From: Spirodela intermedia
Lineage: Eukaryota > Streptophyta > Magnoliopsida > Alismatales > Araceae
Reading direction: 5' to 3'
Assembly (NCBI GenBank): GCA_902729315.2
Contig: LR746275.1
Coordinates: forward strand, 1,206,001 to 1,270,000
DNA: 64,000 nt
Part shown: positions 48,401 to 62,344 of the stretch, piece after piece
Numbering within the stretch: the first letter of the stretch is position 1
How the letters are laid out: every line of letters begins with the position of its first letter
Position numbers and translations under genes: made by a program
The notes under the pieces: model-generated
What the model saw: only the letters and a program-made list of their open reading frames with translations
Databases searched by the model: none
What the model was told of the DNA's origin: nothing

Positions 48401-49199
48401 GCCATAACTAATTTATTAGCACCCTATCTTTTATTCTCTTTTTCCTATTAATGGAAAACTTAATACCTCAAAATTAAATATCCAAGATTTAGACCACCAA
48501 TAAATATTGTAAGATTTAGAGAAAATGATTCAATAGTCTAATATTTGATGATCTAAACGTAAGGAGTAGATTACTTTTTAAAAAAAAAGTTTACTCCAAT
48601 TTATAATTTTGTTAAACTCAAAGGTTTAATTGCCTCCACCCCTTAAAAGTAATGATGATATGATATAAGAGAGATTTCACCTGATGAAGATAATTCAAGT
48701 TTTTCAGGAAGAAATGGGTAGCCACATTGCTACTTTTAATTTAAGAATCGTTTTTAAATCTAATTCCTAGAAGAAGGATATCAACTTCTTTGAATTTGTC
48801 TTAATTCCATCACCAATCTTATTGAGGGAGATTCTATGAAATCCTTCAATCATCCCTTTTTCTCATCACATTTATTTCAACTAATTCCTCCTTTCAGACT
48901 TGTTCTATCTACCGTGAGAGTGAGAATGAAGGGCATTGGAGATGTATCACCAAGAGGACCTCAAGATTGTGACTGTCACACAAGTGAGCAGAATATTGAA
49001 AAACAATCACATATTTTCAAAAGAAGAAAAGTGACAATAGAGTTCTCCATTTATTTTCAAACCCAACAAAATGTTGAATCCTCGAGTCAAGATAGGACAC
49101 CCTTACCAACTCTTAAGGAAATCCCATAATCTTCACCCTTCTCATTATTTTCCACTAAGTTATTTGTTCGCATAAGCATTCTATTGCCATCCTTGTTTG

Positions 49200-51130
49200 T
49201 TATTCATAATTCTTACTTGCTCATTAGTGTCTATTGATCAATTTAGAAAGTATTTCATGTAACAAGGCCACAAAGGATCCACACAGGGTGGTAGAGATGA
49301 TGCTTTCCAAAATAGGTTCAAAGATAACTATCCTTTCTAAAGAAAAGTTGGCAGTATGTAAGTGAACACATAATATCAAGTATAATATTTATTTTCTATG
49401 GAACAATATCAAGCAAGCCTTGATTCTAGAGAGTTTATTAGATAATTTTTTTTATTGTAAACCAATTTTGGTGGACTTTGCGTAAGCTTGGTATCAATGG
49501 ATGCTTTCTTAATAGATTTTTAATAGAGTTGTACGTGCATCCTCAACGAAGTCTTATCATAGAGGAAAGGTTATGTCCTCAAAAGCAGACTTAATGGGCT
49601 TATGTCTGGCAAAGTTATATCACTTAGGCTCGCTATGATCAGTCTTGGCTTATACCAAAGGAAAATGAAATAACATAATTTTTTAAAATATAAAAATAAT
49701 CAATTAGTGATTTCCCAAGTTTAAGTTATTGGTATGATAGTCATTAGGGGTGATATTAGGAAGATTAATATTTTAAAGAACAACCTAATTCATGAGTTTT
49801 AGATGAAAGATTTTGGTTAGCTTGTGTTTTAGTGTCAAGTGTCAACATGATGCATTGCTCTAGCAAAGGAAACACTGATCTGCCAGGGGACTCATGAAAA
49901 TTAGGATGTGGCACAACACATACTCTCATTGATACAAATTATGATCTTACTAGTGTAGAGGGTAATCTTCTGTTCATTAAATCCTTTGGGAGGTATTAAA
50001 TATTAGTTGGATTTGTTTTTCCTCTCTTACTTCCAAGACTAGATATTGCATATGATATATGTGAAGTTAGTTTATTCATGCACCGAAAACCCCTCATATA
50101 TTAGATGTAGAGAAAATACTAAGATACGTTAAATCCTCTCTAGAAAAATGATTATTAATGTCAATATAACAATCGCTAAGTAGAAGGATTTAGAATGCAA
50201 ATAAGAGATCTACTTCAAGTTGCTGCTTGTTGTGAGAGATATGGGATATTAGGAGTTTTGAGTGGCTACTTATGTAATATGTTAACATTATGTTGGGTTT
50301 TTAGACCAGTTGTAATTAGCACGAAACTCTTTAACCACAGAGGGACAATCGTCAAGAAACTTTCTGCTTTCCCCTCCATCTCCATCTCCAGGACGAAGTT
50401 CTTCCCTACTCATTTATACTTGGAAATAATGTTACTTGGAAATGTAAGAAGCAAATGATTTCAGCTAACTAAATGTGGAGGTAGAATATAAGACCATGGT
50501 CCACATGGTTGCTAATATTCAAATATATTTTCAATTTATTTAAGAATATTGGCTTGGAGTTGAACTTGCCTATGCAATTAAATTGTAATTAACAGGCAAC
50601 TAGTAACATAGGAATCTGGCTAAGGTAGACAACCGTTAGTTATTATGTTTTAGACCTCACACCACATGTCATTGTTGAAGCCAAAAATGATATGAAGTAG
50701 AAGAAGGTTGAACTCCTAGATGATGTTGAAAACGTACTTTGAGAGCAACTATGCCTTATACCTTGACTAATTTATTAGTCAGCTTATTAGTTCATCAAGG
50801 TTTGAGTAAAAGCTGGAAAGATTTCAAGTGTAGAAAATCTGCATTGGGAAAAGGTGTATGGTATTAAAATCTAAGTGAAAGGCATTTTGATTTTGATTGG
50901 ACAACTTCATGATGAAAGTTAGTGGACCAGATTATCAATTGACACATATATGATTAGAATCGCTTGTCAGCACAATAATAGGATGGAGAACATTGAGGTG
51001 GATCACGTTAGACCTAAGGAAACTTATATTCCCCATATTTGTTCTTGAAAACAAGCGATTATTAGCATAGCAAGCAAAGGTGACTTGATGACCAACTTCA
51101 TCGTGGTCTCAACAAGCTGAACATAAACAG
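49200..51130 (+). mobile_element. Ty1/copia RT-RNase H remnant, plus strand
   Basis: Plus-strand fragments follow the copia order. About 49490-49560 has INGCFLNRFLIELYVHPQ (DVNNAFLHGDLxEEVYMxPP in active copies). About 50000-50085 has LVGFVFPLLLPRLDIAYDICEVSLFMH (LVGxLIYLTxTRPDIxYAVxxVSxFM). About 50475-50500 has NVEVEYKTMVHMV (SSAEAEYRAMA). About 50590-50620 is the NQATSNIG stretch (DNQAAIxIA). About 50990-51110 has the terminal NIEVDHV..ASKGDLMTNF region (HIEVDxHFxREK..SxDQLADxFTK). Stops and shifts throughout. 48.4-49.2 kb upstream is AT-rich, with weak or no similarity. Confidence 0.75.
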
Positions 51131-51727
51131 TGTCGATGAATTGATGATAATTTTAACATTTTACACTATATTGAGATGTATCAAATACCCCCCCTAATCC
51201 ATAAGATTTTTGGTGTGAGAAGTATGCATTGGCAGCACAACACTGGTAAACTAATGGTTCAACAAGGAATCAAACAAAGCATTAAGAGCATACCAGGATC
51301 TTTGATACAATAAGAGATATATAGATATATGATAGGATTTCTTTTTTGATAGTCAATCATGTATTTATGAATTTCTTCACAAAATGTAACTTTATAAGTT
51401 ATAAAAATTACACTAGAGATCCAATTTTAGCAATTAGAATAGACCATGTTTCTCAGAACTTGAATTTTCTCTAGTATGAGAACACCTTCCAAGAGGATAC
51501 TCAAACAAAAGATAGCACATGAAAAATGTTCTATCAATAGTATATTTTCATAAATTATACCATATACAAGGCTCAACTTTGTTCATTGATATTTTGTAAA
51601 TAAAAAATAACAATTCTGCAAAAGCTACATTGAAATTTTAGAAATAAACACCAGCTCCATTCATGCTGTACATGAGTCCCAAAGAAGACATGCACTTTCC
51701 AAAGTTATGACGTAAACAAGGAAAGAG
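51131..51727. other. Spacer and 3' flank of the MO25-like gene
   Basis: AT-rich sequence between the copia remnant and the stop codon of the minus-strand MO25-like gene. The part from about 51.5 kb should hold that gene's 3' untranslated region. No other gene seen. Confidence 0.4.
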
Positions 51728-54700
51728 CTAACCAGCAGCATGAGATGTATGCGACAGTGCTTTAATTTCCTTGATGACTAAATCTCTCTCCTCCTCAAAC
51801 TGTTCATCCTCTCCACCTAGACAAAGGAGAGAAAAAGAGAGAGGTTAAGTATCACAAAGAAGAGTTAATGTAGCTTCAGCTTTAAATAGATTAGGTTATC
51901 TATTTAGCATACAGAGACTGAATCCCAAAGGAGAACCGTTAAAAGAAAGATGCATTGAGTCACCTCATATGACTTCCCATGAAGTGACATTTGGAGTACA
52001 AAACAAGAATGAACGAGTCCCACTGAGTGATTCTCTCAGAAATGGGTGCTCTGAAAACATAACCTAAAGTAGGAAATTCATAAATTTAATGGAATTATAT
52101 AGGTATAAATTTTTCACCTTTGCCAGGAGACCATGCAACAGTATCAGCAATTATTTGGAATTATGGAATTATATAAGTATAAATTTTCACCTTTATTGGC
52201 CGGAAGACCATGCAACAGCATCAGCAATTTCTCATGGTTCTTTGCCAGAATTTCAATTATTTCTGATGGTTTATTTGGATTGGCAACGAATACCTGATTT
52301 ATATGATGAAAACAGCGATGAATGTAAGCTGGAATCAGAAAATAAGGACAAAATAAATAACCAGAAAATAAGGTAACTATAAATAACCAGAAAATACTGC
52401 ACAGAAATCTGAAGAATACTGCTAACTAGCCATCTAGGAAAGATGAGACACTGAAAAAGGATGGGAAAACTGTAAAGGAGGCCCATTTGATTCACAGAAA
52501 TGGACGCGCCACAGGAAATATCTTAACTTCAATCAACTATAAGTAACTGACGTAAGCAAAATATTTAGCTTTACCTCGCGGCCATATTCATTCATAGATT
52601 AACGCAAAAACAAGTATCATTCGCTTGACTGGAAATTGAGTCACAAATAAAGAAAACTCGGACGAAAAAAATGCACCTTAAAAATATGAAAAGCAGATAT
52701 CTGGATGTTTTTGCTCGTGTCCTGCAAAAAAGATTAAATCAGAGCATCAGGTCGAAACATGCATCGTGCATTGTGGCCAAAGAACATCTAAATGCCAGCC
52801 TCCTAACTTTAGATAGGCTTTTAAGGGGGGGCGGATGCAGCTAATTTCAATTCCCAACGTTTAAGCAGATTGCTCCTTTTATTTTATTTCAAATAAATAA
52901 AATAACCCATGAATAAAGCTATCGCTATATAATTTTTTTTCCTACTTTTTCAAGCGCAGGAAAACAATAACCCATGGAGATTAAGGAACAGAAAGTGTTC
53001 TGGTTTTAAAAGTTTTACTTATTTAACATCTAAAGGAGCATATATAAAGGATTAACGGTCTTTTGGACCACGTTGACTTTCTTCAGCAAAGTCTTCAAGA
53101 TAATCATTGAAGGGATGCATCAACCAATTCCTCTTTAATGAGATGTCAGCGGGCTAAATTTTGAAGAAGCAACCTCAACATTACAAAGTTTCGTGCCTTA
53201 AAGAAACGACAAGATAAAATGCAATCTTGTCTTGATGTCTTTGACACATCTTTGCAGGATGGTCATGCCGATGAAACCAGCAAACAAACAAAATGCTAGT
53301 TGAATATGGCTGGTGGAATATGTCTTTGCAATGAAATGATCAAGAATAATACCTTGCATCATGGGGGTAGCTTTTACTGTAATATTCAAATGTCTCATGT
53401 CACATGGTCAGCATGAGCATGGTCAGCGATTTCCCTATTATTACCCTTTTGATCTCACACTGTTTCAAATCAAAGGACATATAATTTAGATTGCGTTAAC
53501 AATTGCCTAACTCGGGCTACTAATAGGGCTGAAACCAAGGAAATATCGAAAGTAGAACTTGCCAAATCCGAAAGCACCAAGTACTAGTTTGATACTGGAA
53601 ATTGGCTTCTTCAAAGGCTTCTGGTTCTGGTAGTCTTGACTCTCACTTGTTCTACAAAAGTGTACTAGGGCCATAAGCGAGACAGGACTTTTGATGAAAA
53701 CACTTCTTGATGATGGTGAAGACCTTTCATTATTCTCTCCTTCCTCTGTATCTCGTGGTCTCCCCTATTCATTGTAAGCAATATGGTCCGGCAAGAACTT
53801 CCCATATCATGGGACGGTCATCAGCATGTTAACATCCATTTTCCACAAATATAATTCCATTTCACCATAATGCCAGCACACAGAATCAGCACCAATCCAA
53901 TGTGTATCTAAGCTTTTTCCTGTTTTTAGGATGGCACATAATCTATTGCGAAAATCATTCAACATATTTTTGCTGGAAAATTACAATAACAAAATGATAT
54001 TCACAGACAGAAACCCCACATCCTTAATCTTTCGTGTGATTAATACCTTTATAGTGCAAAATGAGTGAACTTGAATGCAAATGGAAAAAGATAGCCAGAG
54101 GAACAGAAAATTTGTCTACCTTCAGCAATCCCATTATGACTTTTAAAAAGTCAGCTTCCAGGATGAAGCGTTTCATTACTTGAGTATTCGGAGGTTCCAA
54201 AAGGAATTCCAAAAGCAGCTAGATGAGAATTAAAGTTAGACCGCAATAAACTGACTTTAAATAATCACTAAATCGACAGAAGGTTAAAATTTATGCACAA
54301 ACCTTCAATGATTGTCGCCGTGTGACATAGTTTTTAGATGTCAATAACTTTTCATAAAGACCAAAGAACTGGAAGAACACCACTGAATTAGAAGAAATGC
54401 GTGCAACAGCAAAGTCGAGTTCTAGATGAACAGAAAAGTAAGCAACAACGAAAAAAACCAGCATTTTAAAGACTCTAAGAAAAATAACATCGTGCATTGG
54501 CAATTAAAGAAGAAATTGAACTACCTGGCCATAATGAACTATCAAGAACTGAGAAACTTCAGTTGGATTTTTGGTAAGCAAATCCTACAAAATATTTGCA
54601 TTTAGAAGATAAAAACCATAAGGGTAGCGAAGAGACATCACTAGAAGAACTGACCTTAAATGTTGCAAGCGCGTCAGAAGCAATATCAAAATTGGGTAAT

Positions 54701-57700
54701 TCAACGTACTTAAAAAACAACTCAAGACTTGCTGATTCCAACATGTATCTGAAAGAAATATTCATGATATGAAAGAACAAAACTTATAGAATCCATTCTT
54801 CAAATTCATACTGAAAAGGGAATAATATTCACAGGAAAGCAGTCACCAGGAAGAATCCTGAAGTTTTCAGTGGGCAGGTAAAATGTAAAAAGAGAATTAA
54901 AGCCCGGATTGTGAATTAGCTCTCAGAACAAAACGGAATGACACAAGGAGCTTAGTAACTACTAAATCATCCAAAGAACTGCTTCCCATCACACCAACAT
55001 CTCTTGCAATTTTGAGATATATTTGGAAGTCACGGCTTTTAAAGATCCAACAGACTAAAGGATTCCTTGGGGCAATCGTGCATCACCTTCTTTGATTACC
55101 CAAGGATACCTTCTTTCAAAATTTTAAGTGGTCTCACTCTTTATACAAGGACTGAGAGAGTGAGAACAAAAGGAGCATAGACTGACACAGAGAGACTTCT
55201 ACTTTCCACTCCAAGGGCAACTTTTAGACTAGCCACAACTCACTAGCACTCTCCACCTGGGTTCAGCTGAGTGACACAAAAATTGAGAGTAAATTCACAT
55301 CTTGCTATCATGCAGCAAGATTCCTCACCATTTACGTGTTTTCCATAGATTTCATTCAAGTAAATTATGCAAAAGAGAAATAGTCCATGCATGCACAATG
55401 CTTCCACTCTTATAGACTGTTCTTACATAACCCACATCATTGAATAAAATAAATCCCCTTTCCTTCATAACATCTCAATGAAGAAATGCCAATATGCATT
55501 CAATTCTTCACCACATAAAAGTTTTTACAAGAATAGAATGCATTTACGAAAAAAAATGAGGTTAACACAATATACAGAACATGTATTTTAAAAACACAAT
55601 AATTCAAATCAACATGGGACCATATAAAACATATCGAAATCTTACTTTGCAAGTACTGGAAATTTGATACATTCCCTCAACATATTTCCACAAGTCAAGG
55701 CAACATCTTTGTTATTGCAGCTGTTCAGGATACATCTATGTCAGAACAATTATAGGGTCATGAGATCATATGGCATTTTAGTAATTAAAGACTAACCTTA
55801 AAGAAAAAACAGCACAAATAAACTAAAATTGCAAAAATTGTAGGTCATTCCATTCCCCATCGGTCGGAAGGGAATGCTTTTCCATCTCCATCAAAAAGCC
55901 AAATGAAATTCTCAAATTAAAGGCGGCACCAGGGAACTATTCATTCCTCCCGGGCTGGGCTCATGCAGACAGAGATGTAAGAGGACTGAGTAGAAAGAAC
56001 ACAACGAGCTATGATACCCTTAAAAATCTTAAAACAAAAAACTGGATAATATGTCCCAGCTTCAACTCCTAGACGATGACACAGCTTGACTGGATGTGCA
56101 CAGTTCTCTGGTGCTATACAAACAGAAAGGAGCCATAGATATTAATACTTTCGGATATAAACAGTTCTCTAGCGCCATACAAACAGGAAGGAGAAGCAAG
56201 AAATGAACCATGAAAAACACATAAGCTAACGCCATGGAAGCATCTGAAAAGAGAAAAAAAATGATCATGTTGCGGGAACGAAGGGAGTGAGTCAACAACA
56301 ACATGATCACATGATGCCTATGATGTGAAGACGATGACTGGACACATCAAAAGGTAAGTTCCTGTGCATTATACGATCCTTTGGTTGCTTCTCAATGAAA
56401 CATAAATCTATCTATAACAGGTGTTCCACTGACAGTTATAGAATGTTCAACAGCTCAGATTGAAAGAACATTAATAACACACTATTCATTCTCATTACTC
56501 ATGTCACACATCGCCAAGATTAGTGTCAAGAAAAAGCGTATCAATATTTCCCAAGGAAAACTGCATAAAGGACACTTTGGGACATTAGCAGAAAAAATGA
56601 ATGACATAGAACCCAACAGATCTAGCCTCCATTAGAAATCTAAAAAGGTTGAAAGGAAGATCAACAAAGAAAGGTGCATACCATCTTATAAATTATTGTT
56701 GGTTCATCTGGAAGATGAGAAATGAAAATGACTGTGTAACATACCTTTCCACCAAAGAAACCATGGAAATGGGATTGGAATGTCATGTAATTGGACAAGG
56801 TTAAGTGAAATATGAGTGGTACAGTCACCAGGTTAGTCCATATCTGTTGTGGTGGCTCTTATCATTCATGATAGAGTGACAGGCGCAATGAGTATGACAC
56901 AATCATTCAAAGGCTAAGATTGCTTATGGCATCTGATCACTTAGAACGATATTTTGACATGGTCATATGCTGCAGTTAGCTTACAGGATTGTGTTACTTT
57001 AATCATAACAGTCATTTAATGAAATAAGTACACAAAATAAGCCCACAATATTACATTAAAAAATCCAAATAATCAACAAGATAAAAATAAATGGACGATT
57101 GCTATAATTCCGTAAATGAAACTTATCTCAGTCTGTCTCCACGAGGAATACTTTAAAAATACGTTACTGTCATACATTCACTTGAGATGGTCGGAAAAAA
57201 TGTAAGACCACTCGGAAATAAATAAAACAAACATAAGATGATAGTTCCCATAAAATGTATGTGCAACAAGAAGATGTTTAAACACTAGAGACGCCCCCTC
57301 TTATCTCAATTTTCCTCAAAAATCGAGAAGAACTGAAGACGATTCAGTGAATGGTTTTGAAGGGCTTTTCACAGAGATGAGCCATAGTCCTTATTTTATT
57401 AAATAATGAATCCAAGCTACACCATCATTTCAGAAACATGTGAATTTCCAGACAACTAGACTCGAGAAGCTTTGTAGAGCCCAAAATCATGACAGCATCA
57501 CTGACGCAGATCTCAACCAACCCACAGCAGCCTAGCATTAATTTTAGCTAAATAGAAACAGCAAAATGCTTCAGGGCAAGAATAAATTATAAAGAAAGCA
57601 TGAGGATTAATAACTTGGCGTTATAGATAATGAATCGTCAATGTGAAACAAACATTTGCAACATGCAATGGTAACGTCATTACCTCTAAGCAAAGACATT

Positions 57701-60700
57701 AACTCTGTTGGTTTTATGATTGCCCCCAAAAGACAATTTTCTTTTCCATCACAAAGAAGTTTGCCTCCTGACTGCTGAATTGCATGCTCCTTCACTGGTT
57801 TAGTCTTTTATTTAAACTATATTAGATCATAGTTCTCTGCATTATCAGCCTGCAGTTCAAAGCATTTATTTGCCATGACACTGAAGTTTTCCATTTGCTT
57901 CCTTATGTTACCATAAGCGGGCTGCCTCACTCAGAATCCTTGGAGGAAATGAAGTAGTTTTGCACTGGTGCCCAACAGTTCATAGCAAAAGACTCTCAAC
58001 TCATGTCGATTTTATCTTGGTGCGGGTTTATTTGCACGTGGTTTCCTCCGCCATGCTTTAGTTTATAAGATTTGGTTTTTCTTGCCTTTCATGCTATCAC
58101 AGGAAATACTATGAGAGTCTCTGAAATTTATTAATCACACATGTTTACTTGCCCCTTCAGAACATAACAGATAACCAGCACCCTTCCATCAAAATATTTA
58201 GTTAAAATATATTCACATGTTCCATGGTCAGCATATATTCCAGATAACTGAATGCATAAAAAATGGGATGATCATAATACTTACAGTACATTAACGCAGA
58301 ACAGTAAGAACGGGAGAAACTTCTAGCAGAATCGACAAATATTAAACTTCACATAGTCAATTCCTTGTTATTAACGAAAGAAAGAGCAAAAAGGAAGTAG
58401 TACAAGTATATAAAAATAAAAGATAAAGAATGGACAGCATAAAAGCTTATCATGGATATCTAAGTGAACAGAACTGCCGAAAGTGTCACTTAATAAACAG
58501 ATTAAAGCTTACCAAGCTACAAGGAAATCCAACAGTTCTGAGTGGTTCTCAATGTAGTCAACACAGCAATAGTTAGAGCCAACCATTTGCCGCAACAAAA
58601 TTCCCCAGCAATGAGCTAAATCTTTCCTAGACTGTTGGCATGATCACATCCTTGATCTCAAAGCATTCATCAAAATAAACTCAATTATGAACTCAGAAGC
58701 TAAAACTTACATTCCATCCTATCATCGATAACTTGTGAACAAATAGAGAAAGGACATCCTCCTTGCACATTTCTTGTGCAAACTGCAGAATTTGCTCCTC
58801 GTTTGGTTCAACATCTCCATCACCAGAGAGCAATTGCCTCATTGCAACAAAATTCTTTTCAACATCTTCTAGGGCCTATTAGAAAAAAATATCATGCAAA
58901 ATTCTTTGAATAATTCAAGTTGATAATTAATTCGTTAAAATAAAATAAAGTATGCCAAGCCTCAAGAAAAATATATACTTTTGGAGAGGGATTGTAAGAA
59001 ATAAGATTTATTTAATTCACGTTTACAGGTGAACCGCAAGATGCAATCTGATAGGATTAAGTGGTTTCAATTGTTTAGAATGGAAAGACTAAGAACCTAG
59101 CCATGAGCTTATCCTTTTGGAGGTATGGACAAATAACAAAAGATGTACTAGTTGAACCACAGTGCAGTGATCAAAGGAGCACCCAAACAAAATAGTACTT
59201 CAGGATGGGGGATAAAATGGATAACTGAGCCTTCCTTCTTTAATAATTAACAGAGGAACATAATTAGCACCCAAAAAGGAGACTTTGTCGAGATTGAGAT
59301 GGCATAGGGGAAATATGTCCAGATTTCTATCCCCTAGACATTGCCCAGGGATCTCAACGAGGTAGCCCGGATTCTCCCTGTCTTGAAAAATGAATGTTGA
59401 GTATCTCATTGTTTACTTATAGTTCAAAAGTGGCTTTATCAAAAAAGAGAACCGGTAGAGGATTCCAAAGATAATGCAACATCAGTGCCATTAGTACAAT
59501 GTAGATAGAGGAATGTAGGTCTGCATCTAACTGCCATGAAGTTGAGAACAAATTGGAGTGGATGCAATAATTGATCTTTGATTACTACGCACTAGAGTCC
59601 ATATAACAAGAATAATCAACAGAAACCTGGCATCTAAATGGAGATAGGTGTAGATCATGATTTTCCACGTGCACGGTGCTGTTGATCTTAGAGCAAACTA
59701 CAAATGCTGTTGTTGGTGCTGGATCACAGGCACTGACTGTTAAAGAGTGTAAAACATACAAGAAAGCTACCGATTCAAAAACGCAAATATGAATGTCTAG
59801 AACTCTCATCAAGGTGCTCTAGATTGGATACCCAGAAAAAAGTACAGACAGGTTATAAGTAGCGTAGAAGCAAGGAGGGACATAGCCGAACAGTGTAAGG
59901 GTTCATGATGCCAAGTTATCATCTATCATCTAGATAACTTTGGCTGAAATGCTTACGTAGGAAGCTATACAATTCAGTCACATTTGGCTGGGTCATAAAC
60001 GAAGCATATTCCATAGAAATAGTTATTTTGGCATTATCAAGGTGATCATAGAGCAAAAATGGTTATTTCTTTCGATCAGTGAGATAACAGAGGCTTGGAA
60101 GGAAATAGACAAAAGAGATAAAGCAGAGTATGAGAAAGAGTATCTGCATGCAAAGGATAAATACGAGTCATTTGAAATGATGTAGAACAAAAAATGCTTA
60201 ACCAAAACTTTTATCTTCTAATGTGGTGAAACCGCTGGAATTGCCAGGCTTACTGGGCCTTTGAGAGTGATGGAGTTGTAGGCTGGACTCAAGTTGATTT
60301 TCCGTTGATGTATGGATGATTTCTTGGAAGCTTTTTCAGATGCAAGTTGTTATATTTGTCATTTGCTGGCTGGAGGATGTATTTCCTCTTATCTGGCTCC
60401 TTGCACAGGCCTTTTGTCGAAATTCTACGCCACAGGAGGTGATACTTTTTATGTTCCCATTGAACAACGTATGATAATTATATTAAGGAGAATTACTGAT
60501 TTTTTGCTTTTTGTGAATTCAGATCATTCTCTGCTTTTCTTGTTTTCGTGTTTTCTTATCAGTCTCATAAAATGGATGTACTTTATGTCTTTTGGTAATT
60601 CTCATCCCACCATTTCTTCAAGCAAACCACATTGGCATTGAAAAAATAACGAAATTGCTCTGTGTACGATGAAAAACCACCGAAAAAGATATGTACGAAT

Positions 60701-61874
60701 CCTTAGTTGATCTGCAATGTTGTTACCTCAGGGAGAATCTTATGAAGCTTTTCAGCCTGATGGGGGGAATTTATACAGAGAGGCAGATTAAAAGTCGGGG
60801 AATGAAGTAACAAACAGAAAATAGCATTATTTATAGATATATATATATATGCATACATATATCCCCATTAAAAAGCTAGGAAATCTATGGCTCCTATTAG
60901 GTCAAATGGGATCAAACGTGATGGGAACATATGACTCCTACTAGGGCTACGAAATATACAAAGTATGTGTCTGTGCGGGCAACAATTTTGGTTGCTGAAA
61001 TTGATGAGAAGAATTCGATGTTAGCAGATATTGTAGCTTAGAGTGAAAATACAACTTGATATGTTTCAAGTTGATCAGAATCTGATCGCCTTGATACAAT
61101 TTTTATGTTCAATTGGTGGAACTTGTTCTCCATTCTTCTCTCCCTTCCCTCCACTAAACTAACTGGAAAAGCCTAACAGATGAGTGTAGCAGAGAAACCA
61201 AATTAGTCTTCAAGAGGGTGACGTAAAACCACTAGAGGAGAATCAAATCCAAGGACATGTTTGGAGCAAAATTTAATCGTATGTCTGGACGAAATGAAAT
61301 CTCAGTTTCTACATTTTTGCCCGTGTAGAAAAATTTGTTTTACCCATAAATTTACCACAAATCCAAAAAGTGTGACGTACATAAGCTGAGTGTCGTTGAT
61401 CTTTATCATGTTTCGGTGCATAAGTTAGTTTCTTCCGAGGTCAATGGGAAAGAATTTCCGATAGTCCGACGCCATCATTACCAATCGCCACAACGATTTA
61501 GAAAGAATTTTTTTTATTAGTCTTCCAAAATCGATCTAGACCCTGGCGGTAGACGGAGAAGCTTCGCATGGTGACAAAAAAATTAGCTAACCGACTGCTG
61601 CATTTTGACGAATAATTCGAAATAAAATGTCGGAAAAGTTTATTTTCAACTGAAAATATAAAATCATTGTGATGTTACATAACACCGCGAAATTGACTAC
61701 AATCACAAAGGCCGGCGACAAACATCAGCCCAAGAAACGGGCGCAAACCTTCTCATGCGCTCTAGCATCCGCAACAGTCTGCGTGTCAAGGCTCAGAAGG
61801 CATTCCTTCAACGCCCTCGCGAGTTCCACCGGTGTAGACTTCGGCTTGGACGGCTTGAAGAATGAGAAGGACAT
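51728..61874 (-). CDS. MO25/CAB39-like scaffold protein, 12 coding exons
   Basis: Minus-strand exons, in order: 61874-61749, 60756-60727, 58875-58711, 58631-58513, 55720-55646, 54748-54655, 54584-54525, 54368-54303, 54218-54120, 52721-52677, 52293-52191 and 51816-51728. All have GT-AG borders and compatible phases and give 356 aa. The start MSFSFFKPSKPK matches the family N-terminus. Signature segments follow: SNYCCVDYIENH, CGNMLRECIK, ELPNFDIASDALATFK, NYVTRRQSLKLL, DTSKNIQISAFHIFKVFVAN and NPNKPSEIIEIL. MO25 is an armadillo-like helical scaffold that binds and activates STE20/GCK-family kinases; plant members have been linked to cell polarity, division and growth signalling. Oddities: the usual Tyr in LVxCYxN is Cys here (LVACCNN), and the C-terminal tail (ALSHTSHAAG) is longer than in Arabidopsis members of about 343 aa. 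Introns range from about 60 bp to 2.8 kb, with no recognisable gene inside. Confidence 0.95.
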
Positions 61875-62047
61875 GGCTCTTCCCTCTTCCTCCTCCCCTC
61901 CCGCTCTGACACTCTCTCTGAGCTTTTTCCCTTCCTTCCAAACGCGGGAGTTCAGCTTCTGCTGTTCCTCTGGAACAAGTTAACTATCCATTAACCATTT
62001 CCTTACTCGGGGCCGTTTCAATAAAGTGAATCCTAAACAACTCAAAA

Positions 62048-62087
<40 letters not shown>

Positions 62088-62344
62088 GAGTCCGGGCCTG
62101 GGCCCTGAACTTGGTTCATTTGGGCCCGTCCGGGCCACCATTGAGTGGAGTCCAATCTAGGCCGGGGAGGGCTATCCTACATGTACTTTACACGTGCGGA
62201 GTTGCACGTGTCTCCACGTAGCACGGCCGAAGGTACTCTTCCCGTTCCTTCCTCCCCCGCCAAAGCCCTCCGGCATCTCCCTTCTCCCCCCCCCGCAAGA
62301 ATCACAGGAAGAAGCAGAAGACAGAAGTAGGAGAGGGGCGACCA
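61875..62344. promoter_or_regulatory. Probable bidirectional promoter: CT tract, TGGGCC elements, G-boxes
   Basis: Only about 470 bp separate the MO25-like start (minus) from the next plus-strand ATG. The interval contains a (CT)n tract at 62052-62086, TGGGCC at 62099-62104 and 62121-62126, and two perfect CACGTG G-boxes at 62191-62196 and 62205-62210 followed by CACGTA at 62215-62220. No TATA box is obvious. G-box pairs are typical bZIP/bHLH sites (abscisic acid or light responses), but a regulatory role here is inference. Confidence 0.55.

Noticed and set aside
48836-49129. 97-codon plus-strand frame upstream of the copia RT remnant
   Set aside because: It could be the linker before copia RT, but shows no motif strong enough to say so.
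54291-54780. Small minus-strand frames at 54.3-54.8 kb as independent genes
   Set aside because: They are MO25-like exons with intron sequence on both sides.
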